Source: Phialocephala subalpina (lineage: Eukaryota > Ascomycota > Leotiomycetes > Helotiales > Mollisiaceae). From it: DNA of 64,000 bases. The stretch spans positions 930,001 to 994,000 of the forward strand of contig FJOG01000025.1 in NCBI GenBank assembly GCA_900073065.1. Direction: 5' to 3'. The notes under the pieces were generated by a model. That model did no database searches, was not told the origin of the DNA, and worked only from the letters and a program-made list of their open reading frames with translations. Each line of letters starts with the position of its first letter. Position 1 is the first letter of the stretch. Made by a program: the position numbers and the translations under genes. Positions 9,505-20,016 of the stretch are shown here, one piece after another.

Positions 9505-12103
9505 ACGATCGATGTTCATACATGACTAGCTCTACAAACCAGCAGTGGAATCAGCTTTTACTAAAACGAGGGTGATGGAAGAAAATGGGTGGTAGACCAG
9601 GGTAGACTTAATAATGATTCCCTTTGTTGTTTCCCACTTTGCATCATACACGGAACTGAGTACTTAGAAACAATACAGACAACCTAAACCTACAACCTTT
9701 CACACCGAATCACACAACTATTATGGCGCACATCTGAAACCATGGATCAAGAATTTACAATCCACGGATACTACAGTGTTACTCGACACGACAGCTACTA
9801 ACTACTGCACGCATTCAGCGGTAAAACCTTACGTCCTTCTGTACATCATCAATCTCCCGAATGCAAGACGACGTAGACAGGCTTTCACCGTATATATCGG
9901 CAACTCCAATGAATTTCAATTACACCTGAGGCGATTCAGTCGTCAATTTCGATCAGCTGACCCTATCACCGTTTTCGCCCGAACCGAATTTGCCCCTTTT
10001 GCCAAGCGAGGCGAATTTGTTTTGGTCATTAACTTTGGTCAAGTAGAGTCCAAATTGATTGGTTTTAAATTCATGGACTTAAGAATTATGCATAGAGCTT
10101 GTTCACTACGATAGGAAATTCGCCCGCGACTTCTATCCACATCGGGATCAAGGGGCTGAAAGTGTCTTGGTGAGGCGTGTGTTCAATGTTTTCTCCGCCG
10201 CTGGCAGACCATGCTGTCGAAGTTTATTTTTTAGCTATAATATGTTGACGTAAAATGAGCAGGCAATATTGGTCAACATATAGTAAAGGATGCCATGCCC
10301 TGCAAACTTAAAAATGATGCTGCCGCTTCCCTCGATTGAAAGATTCTTCAGCACAACGTGTCCAACGAATTCGAAGAATGTGCTAGTGTCTTTGAAACGA
10401 TAGCAAGCCATATCTCCCACCTGAATTCCGCATACACAACCAATAACTGTGCACTTCTCCACAGCTCACTCCTTGCTCTCAAGACGTACATAATCTTTGA
10501 CGCCACGCTCAAGAGAGATGGCAACAACTTCCTGATGTTGGCTGTTACTTTATGCCATGTGCCGCAAGAAGCTCAGTAATATCGCCAAAGCATTTTTCGC
10601 CTTAGGAGAGCAAGGTGGGTCTAGTTCTCTTTAATCACCGCAACCCTTCGATTGAAGAAGATATTCGCCGCCCTCAAAGTTGACGCTGATGGTGCAGCAG
10701 CTACCAAAGGAATGGGTAGGCGTCATCGGTAGGATAGGCATGCATCTGTTCCAGAGGACGGGAAGGAACAGCGGTGAGTGCTGGGCGGGGCAGGCAGGTT
10801 ATGACAAAGGTCGTCTTCAAACAGTGTCCGAGTTTCTGCAGATGTCAGCAAGGGAAATGCATCTGCAAAATACTTACGTGCGTCTGGAAAATGTACTGAT
10901 AGATTGTCGCCGGAGAAAAGTTTGAGCTTCGGCCCGTTTCGGCCCAGGCCACCCGATACCCGAAAGATAGCGTATTAGGTCAGCGGGGATTTGGCGTTGG
11001 TGACGCTTCCTTCCAGCTTCAACCTCTCTTTGACACACACTCGCCGCATGCTTGCTATACCCCACGAACCACGCTCTTATATAACAAGGGGCACACACTT
11101 TTGAACGTGGTGTATGGTCTCACTCTGTACTCCAGTGGACGTCGGGATCTGTCGGCTGTCTCAGTTGCTTTTCATTGACTGCCTGTATTGCTGCGGACAA
11201 TCGAATGCATCAAGTAGATTTCACACTTGTCGTCTTTGAATTTGCCTATTTCCTTTCTGTTCAATGTTCGTTTCTCGATCTGTTTCTCGACGGACAATTG
11301 CAATGGTCCGAATACCTTGTGACCTGCCTCACAACCCAAACCCCGAAGCAAGACCAGGTCATTATTGTGTTGATCAACCACACTACTACTTCCCCTACTT
11401 TTATACGATTGCCATTTAAAAGCTACCATCTCCTCCCGGCCCGTCACATCCTGTACTTGGCTAAAGATGTCTCCTCAAAGAAGTGAGATTTTCTCAAGAG
11501 CCAACAAGAGGTTCAAAGCACAATCGCGATACAAATCCTAGAGAGAATGCTTGGCAATATTGGCATTGAGCACAATCAGAAGGCACGGAAAGCTTCCCCT
11601 CTCAGAAGCCTATTGACGAAGCTTTTCATTGCTTACGCTTTGCGGGGTTGCCCGAAGAGTTAGTCAATTTCGGCTCATATCCTGCAGTCAATAGCAAGAC
11701 ACTGCGATGTTAGATTCGAGGACCGAATTTTCCCGCCAATCATCAAGCCTTTTGGCGTATTCCAGGTACCACAGCACTGGAAGGTGCATCCCGTGGGAAA
11801 ATTAATTTTGCATGCGGGGAATGGGATCTGCGAACGACCCCACTTACCTCATTTGGCAGGGGAGCTTCATTCTGAGCTAATACCATTGGGCTACAAGAGC
11901 TTAAAATTGTTGAAATTCTGAAGTTTGCAGAGACAATTGACCCGTCATTGTTGATAGAGGGCTAAACACCTGTCTGGCAGAAGATTAACAGGGCATAGTC
12001 ATTGTTGAAGCTTGGCAAACATTTAAAGTTATGGTTCGCCCACGTCACAAACGCCCAAGAAAACCATCACAGCTCGACCTTGAAATTGCATCACCCTGTC
12101 AAG
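9505..12103. other. Gene-poor 2.6-kb stretch
   Basis: Both strands were read. The open frames are short, lack splice partners and resemble no family. A TATA-like TATATAAC lies near 11080. No terminal repeats, tRNA or simple-sequence arrays were seen. It could hold a non-coding RNA or decayed sequence, but nothing shows this. Confidence 0.45.
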
Positions 12104-13707
12104 ATGCTCTCAAGATCTTTGTTTCTATTGAGTGTTGCGTTCGGCACTCTCGTTGCTTCAGATTGCCCTCCTGCTCGAACTAAAGCTTGTCTCATCCCAT
12201 CCAAGTACCTTTCGTCAAATGGCTCTGCAGAGTGCGTGCAATTTTGCCCTTTATTTGAAGAGATATTTAGAGCCGAACTCTTCGCGAGTACTGCGAACTC
12301 GGCTCCTCCGCTCCTCGACTCCCAAATCATACTTCAATTTGCATACTAATTTATCTACAGTGACTCTCCTGCAGTTGCCGCAGCGTTCGCGAAATGCTCA
12401 AGCAACTCAGTCATCATCTTCGAGGGAGTAGATTACAACATCTTCACTCCCATATCTGCCACGAACCTTTCCAATGTCGCGATTCAAATGCAAGGCAACC
12501 TGCATCTCCCACAAAACGTCACGGCCGTCCAGAATCTTGTCAACGCCTCCAATGCCCTCACATATTCCACAGCGCTCTACTGTAAGTCAAAATTTGCCTT
12601 TGTTATGGAGCCATTTTGGGAGCCGACTTCTCGGGAGAGTCTTCGGGAGACCTCGTCTCCTAAGCTCTTCGAACTTCTAGCAAATCTCATACTAATTTAT
12701 CGACAGGGTTTACCTTTGCCGGGCCTTCAATCGACTACATGGGTTCTTCTAACGTGTCGAACAGCTGGATCAACTCCTATGGTCAAGCCTGGTGGGACAA
12801 GAATCCTGTGAATGGCACTGGAATCGCGAACCGCCCTCACCTTATGTCTTTCAACACTACGAACGGATCTATGTCCCACTTCAAATCTCGCAAACCCATC
12901 GGCTGGAATGTTCAACTTGTCGGTAGCAACATCACTATCACGGACACCATCATCGACGCTTATTCCACAAGCGGCAGTTTCCCGTTCAACACAGACGGGT
13001 TCGATGTCACTGGAACCAACATCAAGATCTCCAATAGCGTCATCTTCAACGGCGACGATGCCATCGCGGTACAATCTGGATCCCACAATGTCCTGTTCCA
13101 AGGGGGGACAATCGGCTACCAAAGTCACGGCATGTCGGTTGGCTCTCTAGGTCAAAATCAAGCTTCTTTCGCCAACGTTTCCAACATTCATTTCGACGAC
13201 ATTACAGTCATCAATGCTGTCTATGCTGCTCGCTTCAAGTCTTGGATAGGAGGCCAAGGATTAGTGAAGAATATCACTTGGTCCAACATCCGGGCCTACA
13301 ATGTTACATTCCCAATATTCGTCACCCAGACGTATATCAATCAAGGAAGTTCCCAGACTCAGCTTGAGAATGGTTCTGTGGGCGGGAGGCCGAACAATTC
13401 GACGGTCGTGATGCAAGATTTCACGTGGGTGAATTTCACTGGCACGATCAATACCTTCTCGCCGGGTGATGGGAGTTGTGCCTCTGATCCGTGCTGGTAT
13501 AACGTTGGGTTGCCGAACCTGAAGCATACGGAAGCGGTGGTGGTCGAGTGTAATACGAATAGCAGTTGCCAGAACTTTGCGGTGGAGAATGTGCAGATCT
13601 TCCCACAGGATCTGAGTGCGCCGACGGTTGTTTGTTTAAATGCTACCAAGGAATTGAATCCAAGGTTGGGGTTTGAGTGTGCGAATGGGACTTTTGTGCC
13701 TACATAA
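12104..13707 (+). CDS. Secreted glycoside hydrolase family 28, exopolygalacturonase-type
   Basis: Three exons, 12104-12231, 12361-12581 and 12707-13707, giving 449 residues. A signal peptide ([19 protein letters not shown]) precedes the right-handed beta-helix. GH28 landmarks are visible: FNTDGFDV (the NTDG motif), [11 protein letters not shown] (paired aspartates), QSHGMSVGS (catalytic His region) and ARFKSW (in place of RIK). The paired-Asp motif reads GDDAI rather than the GDDC common in endo-enzymes, and many N-x-S/T sites suggest glycosylation. The enzyme should cut galacturonan or rhamnogalacturonan in plant pectin outside the cell. Both introns (129 and 125 nt) are introner-like elements with relatives in the GMC and ammonium-transporter genes. 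Splicing them restores [13 protein letters not shown] and TALYWFTFAGPS. Confidence 0.88.
12232..12360 (+). repeat. Introner-like intron, family B copy 1 (GH28 intron 1)
   Basis: A 129-nt GT-AG intron. Its 3' half (CTCGGCTCCTC..., GCTCCTCGACTCCC, then ATCATAC..TCAA and a branch-like ATACTAATTTATCTACAG end) matches the first intron of the GMC oxidoreductase gene (59554-59674). The donor sides also align (CTTTATTTGAAG versus CTCTATTTGAAG). Confidence 0.87.
12582..12706 (+). repeat. Introner-like intron, family B' copy 1 (GH28 intron 2)
   Basis: A 125-nt GT-AG intron. It shares its start (pattern GTAWGTCAAAAYTTGCCTTT), the central TTTGGGAGCCGA, GCTCTTCGA and the CTCATACTAATT branch region with intron 1 of the ammonium transporter (17457-17571). 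It contains a GGAGAC-CTC-GTCTCC inverted repeat. Confidence 0.85.
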
Positions 13708-14432
13708 TGGGAGATTTGCAGCAAATGACCCAAGATAGAGCTTGTACTTAGATGAATAATTCATAATAGCTCGATAGTTCTGAGAGACGTCCATTGTCTG
13801 AATGCATAACAATAGGACTCGTCTTGAAGCTAAGACTTGAGGTCGGTGGAAATTTCCGTGTCGATTATGTGAGAGACCATTACCAGGTCTTCAAGATATC
13901 GATACAAATAGAAGTCTGTGGAAGGATGTCATGGTTCCGCACGGAAGGCGTCCGGTGTCAGAATCACTCATGTTCGGGACTCTGTTCGGGTAAGCAGTTC
14001 TCGGCTCGGGATTGATAACGGAACCGGCAAACCAAAGACAGCATAACATTGGCCCTCAAAGACGTCCTAATGACATCAAAAACGGTGCCAATGTCAGTGG
14101 AAGGGCGGTCACAATATTCTTGGCATCATGCTTACGTCGATGGCATCCAATGCAACGAGGACCCGGGGGATTGTGAAGGAGTACGTTGAGAATGAAGCCC
14201 TGCTAGCAGACCGGTTCCGCACGATCACGAATTTTTGGGCTTCACTTCTCTTCATGGCCACCTTCGTACTCTCGCACTCACTCGCGGTAAGCCGGTCGGC
14301 CCATCGGCCTTGTATTATAATTCCGTAGGCATATAAATCATTCTCTTTTCCAGTCTATTTTCTCTCGTAGAATCTCAGCACTCGTCTTTCTTATTTTCCC
14401 CAGCTCCATCTCCACAATCGGTACACCAAATC
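13708..14432. other. Intergenic
   Basis: GH28 terminator region and decarboxylase promoter. A TATA-like GCATATAAA lies near 14330, about 100 bases before the decarboxylase ATG. Nothing else is supported. Confidence 0.4.
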
Positions 14433-16113
14433 ATGGATTCAAAACAATTCAAAGAGGCTGCGACCTCAGCAATTGACGAGAGTCAGTGGGTTCCGGCTTT
14501 TGTGCAACTATATATTCTGACAGAGAACAGTTGTCAACTACTACGATACTATCGCAGACCGCAGAGTCGTCTCGAGTGTCGAGCCCGGGTACCTCAAGAA
14601 GCTCCTTCCCAATGGCCCACCACAAGACGGAGAATCGTGGGCGGACATACAGAAGGACATCGAGACCAAGATAATGCCTGGACTTACCCATTGGTAAGCT
14701 CGCATGCCTACTGCTGCTGTCCTGGCTAACGCTCTCAGGCAATCACCAAACTTCATGGCCTTCTTCCCTGCCTCTTCCTCCTATCCTGGCATGCTCGGAG
14801 AACTATACTCTGCTGCTTTCACAGCACCTGCCTTCAACTGGATATGCTCTCCTGCGGTCACCGAACTCGAAACAGTGGTCCTCGACTGGCTTGCGAAGCT
14901 CCTCAATCTTCCAGACTGCTACCTATCGACGAGCCATGGTGGAGGAGTCATTCAAGGGTCTGCCTCTGAGGCAATTGTTACAGCAATGGTTGCTGCACGC
15001 GACAAATATCTTCGAGAAACAACGGCTCATTTGTCCGGTCTTGAGCTCGAGGATGCAATCGCACATAAGAGAAGCCGAATCGTGGCTTTGGGAAGTGACT
15101 CGGCACACAGCTCAACGCAAAAAGCAGCTCAGATTGCTGGTGTTCGATACCGGTCGATTCCTGTCTCCAAGGAGACTGACTTCGCTTTGACAGGTGCTGC
15201 ATTAGAGGCAGTGCTGAAAGAGTGCAAGGCACAAGGTCTCGAGCCATTCTATCTCACGACCACGTTAGGGACGACAGCAACTTGTGCCGTCGATGACTTC
15301 GCATCTGTCGCATCCACCCTCGCGAAATACGCACCTCCAAATAAACCTGGAGAGATATGGGTTCATGTGGACGCAGCGTACGCGGGAGCAGCTCTGGTCT
15401 GCCCGGAATTCCACCATCTGACAGCTCCATTTGAGCATTTCCATTCCTTCGACATGAATATGCACAAGTGGTTGCTTACGAATTTCGATGCCTCGTGTCT
15501 CTTCGTCCGAAAAAGGAAGGACCTCATTGATTCGCTGTCCATCATGCCAAGTTATCTGCGCAACGAATTTTCAGAAAGTGGCTTGGTCACTGACTATCGG
15601 GATTGGCAAATACCACTCGGAAGGCGGTTCAGAAGTTTGAAAATATGGTTTGTGTTAAGAACATATGGCGTCAATGGGCTGCAGGCCCATATCAGGAAGC
15701 ACATCAAGCTTGGGGAGACTTTCGCTGGCTTGATCAGGACGAGACAGGATCTCTTCGAGATCACTACGAAGCCCGCATTTGCGTTGACAGTCTTCAATGT
15801 TGTGCCGAAAGTTGCGGACAAGAAGGCGCAAGACCGAATCACCAAAGATGTGTATGAGCTTGTGAACAAGCGGGGAGAGATATATATCACATCAAGTATT
15901 GTTGGAGGTGTTTATGTGATCCGTGTCGTCAGCGCCAATCCTCTGGCAGAAGAAGAATACCTCAGAAAGGCGTTTAAAATCTTAGTGGAGACGGCAGAAG
16001 AGGTTCGAGATGGAAAGCCTATAGAGGACACCTTGAATGGGACCATCCTTGATATCAAGGGCGTCGGAGAGGCCGCCGTTGTGAAAGAGAAGGAGAATAG
16101 TGCAGCCAAGTAG
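14433..16113 (+). CDS. PLP-dependent aromatic-L-amino-acid decarboxylase family
   Basis: Three exons, 14433-14481, 14531-14693 and 14739-16113, with 49- and 45-nt introns, give 528 residues, normal for group II decarboxylases. Visible family marks: the substrate-side HWQSPNFMAFFPASSSYPGM, the coenzyme-binding GSASEAIVTAMVAARDK, WVHVDAAYAGAALVCPEF, and DMNMHKWLLTNFDASC, whose lysine forms the Schiff base with pyridoxal phosphate. It removes the carboxyl group from an aromatic amino acid (Trp, Tyr, DOPA or Phe), giving an amine. The exact substrate cannot be read from sequence. It is cytosolic, with no signal peptide. No prenyltransferase, methyltransferase or P450 genes lie beside it, so the window gives no sign of a biosynthetic cluster. 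Confidence 0.9.
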
Positions 16114-17415
16114 AATTACTCAGACAACCCCCTCAATTCTTACTATCGGCTGATTTCGCCGGTCGCCCTCGCCCCTCTGCAGAGAGCTCATTGAGACTCG
16201 TCTTTGAAGAGGTCAGCATTCGATGCACAGGTAGCAAGACAGTCTCATTCCATCTGATTGGTCCCTGTCATCAAGCCAGTGAACGGATCACATCTACGAC
16301 AGGCTACGGATCTGGGATGCAGATCCAGATGCTACACTTCGGAGGTCAGATCCAATCTTGAGAGAATCCTTGACTTATCTGATGCATACAGCTGCTTGGA
16401 GATTTACCAAGTGGTACAGTACTTCTAAGTTAATTTGTACTGTACATTCATATTTCCATGCCTCGTTAGCGACACGCTCTATCGTTGGCATTGCAAAAGC
16501 CTGACCTCTATCGTCTCGAAGTTTTGAGACCAATACTTATGAGTAACAATGTGTTTCAACTCTTGATACACATGCAAAATCGAGGCGCAGATTGTGGCTT
16601 TTACAAAGGATGTACCCTAGTTCGGAATTGCAAGGGCAAAGATAAGCAATGTGGGGTACATGTCACCCGCGTTCACTAAATGATCAAGCCTTGCCAAGTA
16701 ACGCACTGCCGTTGGCCCATGGGCACGCCTTGGGCTAGATTCTCCAGCGGTATTGTTCTGAGGAATGCATATAGCATTCGATGCACTGCTTTATCTTTTA
16801 TGCGCCAGCCATACAGAACGTAACAGAGATACAAGAGGGCAGCGGTAACCGAGAAACATGTCTGGGACTCCACGGCTGCTATCAAGAGCCCATGAACCCT
16901 TCACAAGTGGCCTGACCTGCATAGATGGCTGGCTTGCAGAGACCAGCCTGGCTTGGCGGTATTGCGATAATGAACAGGCGTCGATGATTCGTGCCTGTCT
17001 GACTTACCAAATCCGGACACATCCTTACCTTGCTTCGCTCCAGAACTCTTCACCTCAAGCTGAGCTTTCTCATATTGTGGCTTTCTTGGTCTTGCACAGA
17101 TTTCTGCAGCGATAAGAGTCAAGCTTCGTGAATGGTCTCCTTGGCTCAAAGTTGATCGGACCAAATAGCAATTGCTGTCCCGCTTTCCATTCCTATTCGT
17201 TGCCAAGAAATGTCTGCTCTCGGATTGAAGCGTATGCCCCGCGGGATGCCTGGCATCTCTGGGAGCATGCAAGCAAAAAGAAAATCAGATCTGGGTCCGG
17301 GATATTCTCAGGGTCTCTTATATAACCTAGCATAGCTGCATTTTGTGCATTTGTGCTCAGCTTCGCGTTGTCAAGCCTCCCTTCTTTCTTCCTTCCTATA
17401 AACAACTTTGGCAAG
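16114..17415. other. Intergenic; long promoter of the ammonium transporter
   Basis: No gene is supported in these 1.3 kb. Several GATA-type sites are listed separately. Confidence 0.45.
16374..17116. promoter_or_regulatory. GATA-factor (AreA/Nit2-type) site cluster upstream of ammonium transporter
   Basis: HGATAR-like sites occur at 16374-16379 (reverse GATAAG), 16641-16646 (GATAAG), 16791-16796 (reverse AGATAA), 16965-16970 (CGATAA) and 17111-17116 (GATAAG). The last is 300 bases before the ATG at 17416. Ammonium permeases in fungi are commonly under nitrogen catabolite control by GATA factors, so the sites fit the gene. Short motifs also arise by chance. Confidence 0.45.
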
Positions 17416-19282
17416 ATGACGAACGTCACTACAGTAGATCCTCTCAATCCGGACTGGTATGTCAAAACTTGCCTTTTTGTAGAGAATTTGGGAGCCGAGA
17501 CCGTCTTTCGAGATAGCTCGACTCCTGTGCTCTTCGATTGACTAGGAGACCTCATACTAATTACTCTATAGGCTCAACAAGGGCGACAATGCCTGGCAAC
17601 TTACAGCCGCGTCCTTGGTCGCTCTGCAGAGTGTACCTGGTTTGGTTGTGCTCTATGCCGGTGTATGTATAAATCCTGCCCTCAATCTGCCATTTCGTAG
17701 GGAGTCAGGCTCGAATCCTAAGCATCATTTGAAACACCATAATAACTTCTTGTAGTGGGTGAAGCACAAATGGGCAATCAACTCAGCATTCATGGCATTC
17801 TATGCCTTCAGCGCTGTCTTACTTTGTTGGGTTCTGTACGCGTATAAAGCTGCGTTTGGTGAGCAGATGTTGCCATTTGTAGGCAGACCTGGGCCTGCTA
17901 TTACAATAGGTAAGTCCACCGTAAAAGTGCGAGATCTTGATATGCCTCAAGAGCTCTGCCAAAGAATGCAAGAAAATCACATACTAATATACTCAACAGA
18001 CTATCAATTGCGGCAATCAGTCCTTCCTACCGCGAACCTCGCTCAGAACTTCCCACAAGCGACAATGGTGTATTTCCAGTTCGTTTTCGCGGCCATTACC
18101 CTCGTCCTAATCGCTGGCTCCTACCTCGGCCGCATGAACTTTTTCGCCTGGATGCTCTTCGTACCCCTCTGGCTCACCTTCTCCTACGTCGTCGGCGCTT
18201 TCTCTCTCTGGGGAGGTGGCTTCCTATTCCAGATGGGAGTCATTGACTACTCAGGAGGATATGTTATCCACTTGTCCGCAGGCACAGCTGGTTTCGTGGG
18301 GGCATGGTGGATTGGACCTCGCACACAAGAGGATCTTGAGGATAACCAGCCGAACAATATTTTGATGATGTTAGTGGGAGCTGGTATCCTGTGGATCGGT
18401 TGGAACGGTTTCAATGGTGGTGATCCTTATGCTGCGAGTCCGGATGCGGGTGTTGCTGTGCTGAATACTAACATCTGTACTGCGGTCTCGTCGCTGGTCT
18501 GGGTTGGAATGGACTTAGCGTATTTCCGCAAGCCGTCGGTTATTGGTGCTATTCAGGGCATGATTACTGGGCTTGTGGCTATTACTCCTGCTGCTGGTGT
18601 TGTTGCTGGTAAGTTTGCTCCTTGCTTCACAAGGAGAAGAAACGATAGACTAACTTCGTCAGGTTGGGGTGCCATCTGTCTCGGCATTGCATCTGGAACT
18701 ATCCCATGGGTCTCAATGAACATCGCCGGCCGCCGCATGACCATCTTCCAACACGTCGACGACACCCTCGAAGTCTTCCACACCCATTTTGTCGGCGCCC
18801 TCGTCGGCGGCATCGGAACCGGTATCTTCGCGACCTCAACCGGCTGCGCTGCCTTCGGCATCACCAACCATGGGGGGGCAATCGATGGCAACGGCAAACA
18901 AGTCTGGCTCCAAATCGTAGGCGGTCTATTCATCATTGGCTGGAACATCGTCTGGACTTCTCTCATCATGTGCTTCATCAAATTCGTCCTCAGAGTTCCT
19001 TTGAGAATGACGCAGGAACAGTTAGATATTGGTGATTATGCTGTTCATGGAGAGGAGCCTTACACTTTTGCGCATTATAATATTAAGCATCCTAGACCAC
19101 CGCTCATGAGGAGAAGAACGACGAAGAAGACAGATGAGGAAGAGAGTAGGGGTGCGGTGCTTATGGGTACTAATCCTGCTGACACAGTTGAGAAGGCGCC
19201 GAGTAGTGAGGGGAGTGTGGGGAAGAAGGGGGGAGATGAGATGAGTGTCGGTGTTAGTACGGCGCTGCCTATTGATGGTTGA
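17416..19282 (+). CDS. Ammonium transporter (Mep/Amt family)
   Basis: Five exons, 17416-17456, 17572-17662, 17756-17909, 18000-18608 and 18663-19282, giving 504 residues. Eleven membrane helices are expected. Family marks are [40 protein letters not shown] (the conserved pore region), [14 protein letters not shown] and [20 protein letters not shown] with the pore histidine. The cytosolic tail has an ITQ/MTQ-like helix then a Ser/Lys-rich end. It takes up ammonium across the plasma membrane. Introns 1 (115 nt) and 2 (93 nt) are introner-like elements. Intron 3 (17910-17999, 90 nt) and intron 4 (18609-18662, 54 nt) are multiples of three without stops, so the frame reads through them. Comparison with the family (ITI|DYQLRQ, VVAG|WGAI) shows they are introns. 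Confidence 0.93.
17457..17571 (+). repeat. Introner-like intron, family B' copy 2 (ammonium transporter intron 1)
   Basis: A 115-nt GT-AG intron homologous to GH28 intron 2 (12582-12706) from donor to acceptor. It holds a near-perfect stem: GGGAGCCGAG pairs with CTCGACTCCT about 20 bases on. Confidence 0.85.
17663..17755 (+). repeat. Introner-like intron, family C copy 1 (ammonium transporter intron 2)
   Basis: A 93-nt GT-AG intron matching, on the opposite strand, intron 2 of the broken MFS gene (38049-38158). Both start GTATGYATAAATCCYGCCC, share CCATTTCGTAG and AAGCATC.TTTGAAAC, and end TAACTTCTTGTAG. Confidence 0.88.
17910..17999 (+). repeat. Possible degenerate introner-like intron (ammonium transporter intron 3)
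   Basis: A 90-nt intron whose 3' end (CACATACTAATATACTCAACAG-like) resembles the ATACTAATT...ACAG/ATAG ends of family B. The remainder does not clearly align. It is a multiple of three and stop-free, so retention would add 30 residues. Confidence 0.35.
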
Positions 19283-20016
19283 ATGATGGAGGGGGGATAA
19301 TGGGATGAGGGAATTGGGAGTTGGAGCGCTTGATGATACCTGTCTGTTGTACTTCTTTGTTTGTTGCGTTTATAGATTGTGTAGGAGGAATCATACTTGA
19401 GATTGGATGTTGATGTTGACTCTCTATTCTTTCAGCTGATTGCCGTCCCTTTTCCTCTCTTCTTCCCCATGTTCCATCCCATCTGTTAGAAGTCGATCAC
19501 TCATTGCGGTCTGCTGCTATTCCGATTGTTTGTGATTGTTTACAGGCGTCCAGGGTAACGTTCCCAGCGGCCAGTCACCAAGCGATCGGATTCTCCCCAT
19601 GATCGTCTGCCTAACTCAACACCCCGAAGCGGCCCGAACGAACCCTGCGAGCTGAACCTCCCGCCCCCAAATATTGTTCTTGGCAGCGCTTCAACCTCAC
19701 TTTCCAACACCCTCACTAGGTTTTCTCCGTCCCCTTGATTGTTACATTTCCTGCAAGCTGTCGGACTTTAGAGGTTCAGGGGCTCGCTCGCTATTTTGAG
19801 TGACTGGAGAAAGGGAAAGGAGATAGGGCTGAGGGTGAATGTTGTCATGCGTAGGAATTCTTGAAATATATGTTGAGTCCACTGCATTTTGTTGTGGTTT
19901 CGAAAGTCTGAATCATCGTGTTTTCGTCTAAGTCTTTGGATATTGCATTATTTTCAGTCAGATTTTACACTCGCGGTCGAAGAGCATCCGCATTCACAGC
20001 AGTAAAAGAAGTCAAC
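19283..20016. other. Intergenic
   Basis: Terminator of the ammonium transporter and promoter of the HET gene. The HET frame is open back to 19918, but the ATG at 20017 is the first good start. No other feature was seen. Confidence 0.4.

Noticed and set aside
9776..10114. 112-codon open frame in the gene-poor region
   Set aside because: No ATG in a good context, no domain-like pattern and no splice partners. Composition looks like random sequence.
10235..10462. Minus-strand frame rich in Cys/Gly, faintly like a beta-helix enzyme
   Set aside because: Only 75 codons, and no adjoining exon could be joined in phase.
14433..16113. Decarboxylase as the core of an indole-alkaloid-type cluster
   Set aside because: No tailoring genes (methyltransferase, P450, kinase) lie next to it; neighbours are a pectinase and a transporter.
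17691..17715. tRNA-like GCTCGAATCC (T-loop resemblance)
   Set aside because: It lies inside the family C intron; no acceptor stem or anticodon arm can be formed around it.
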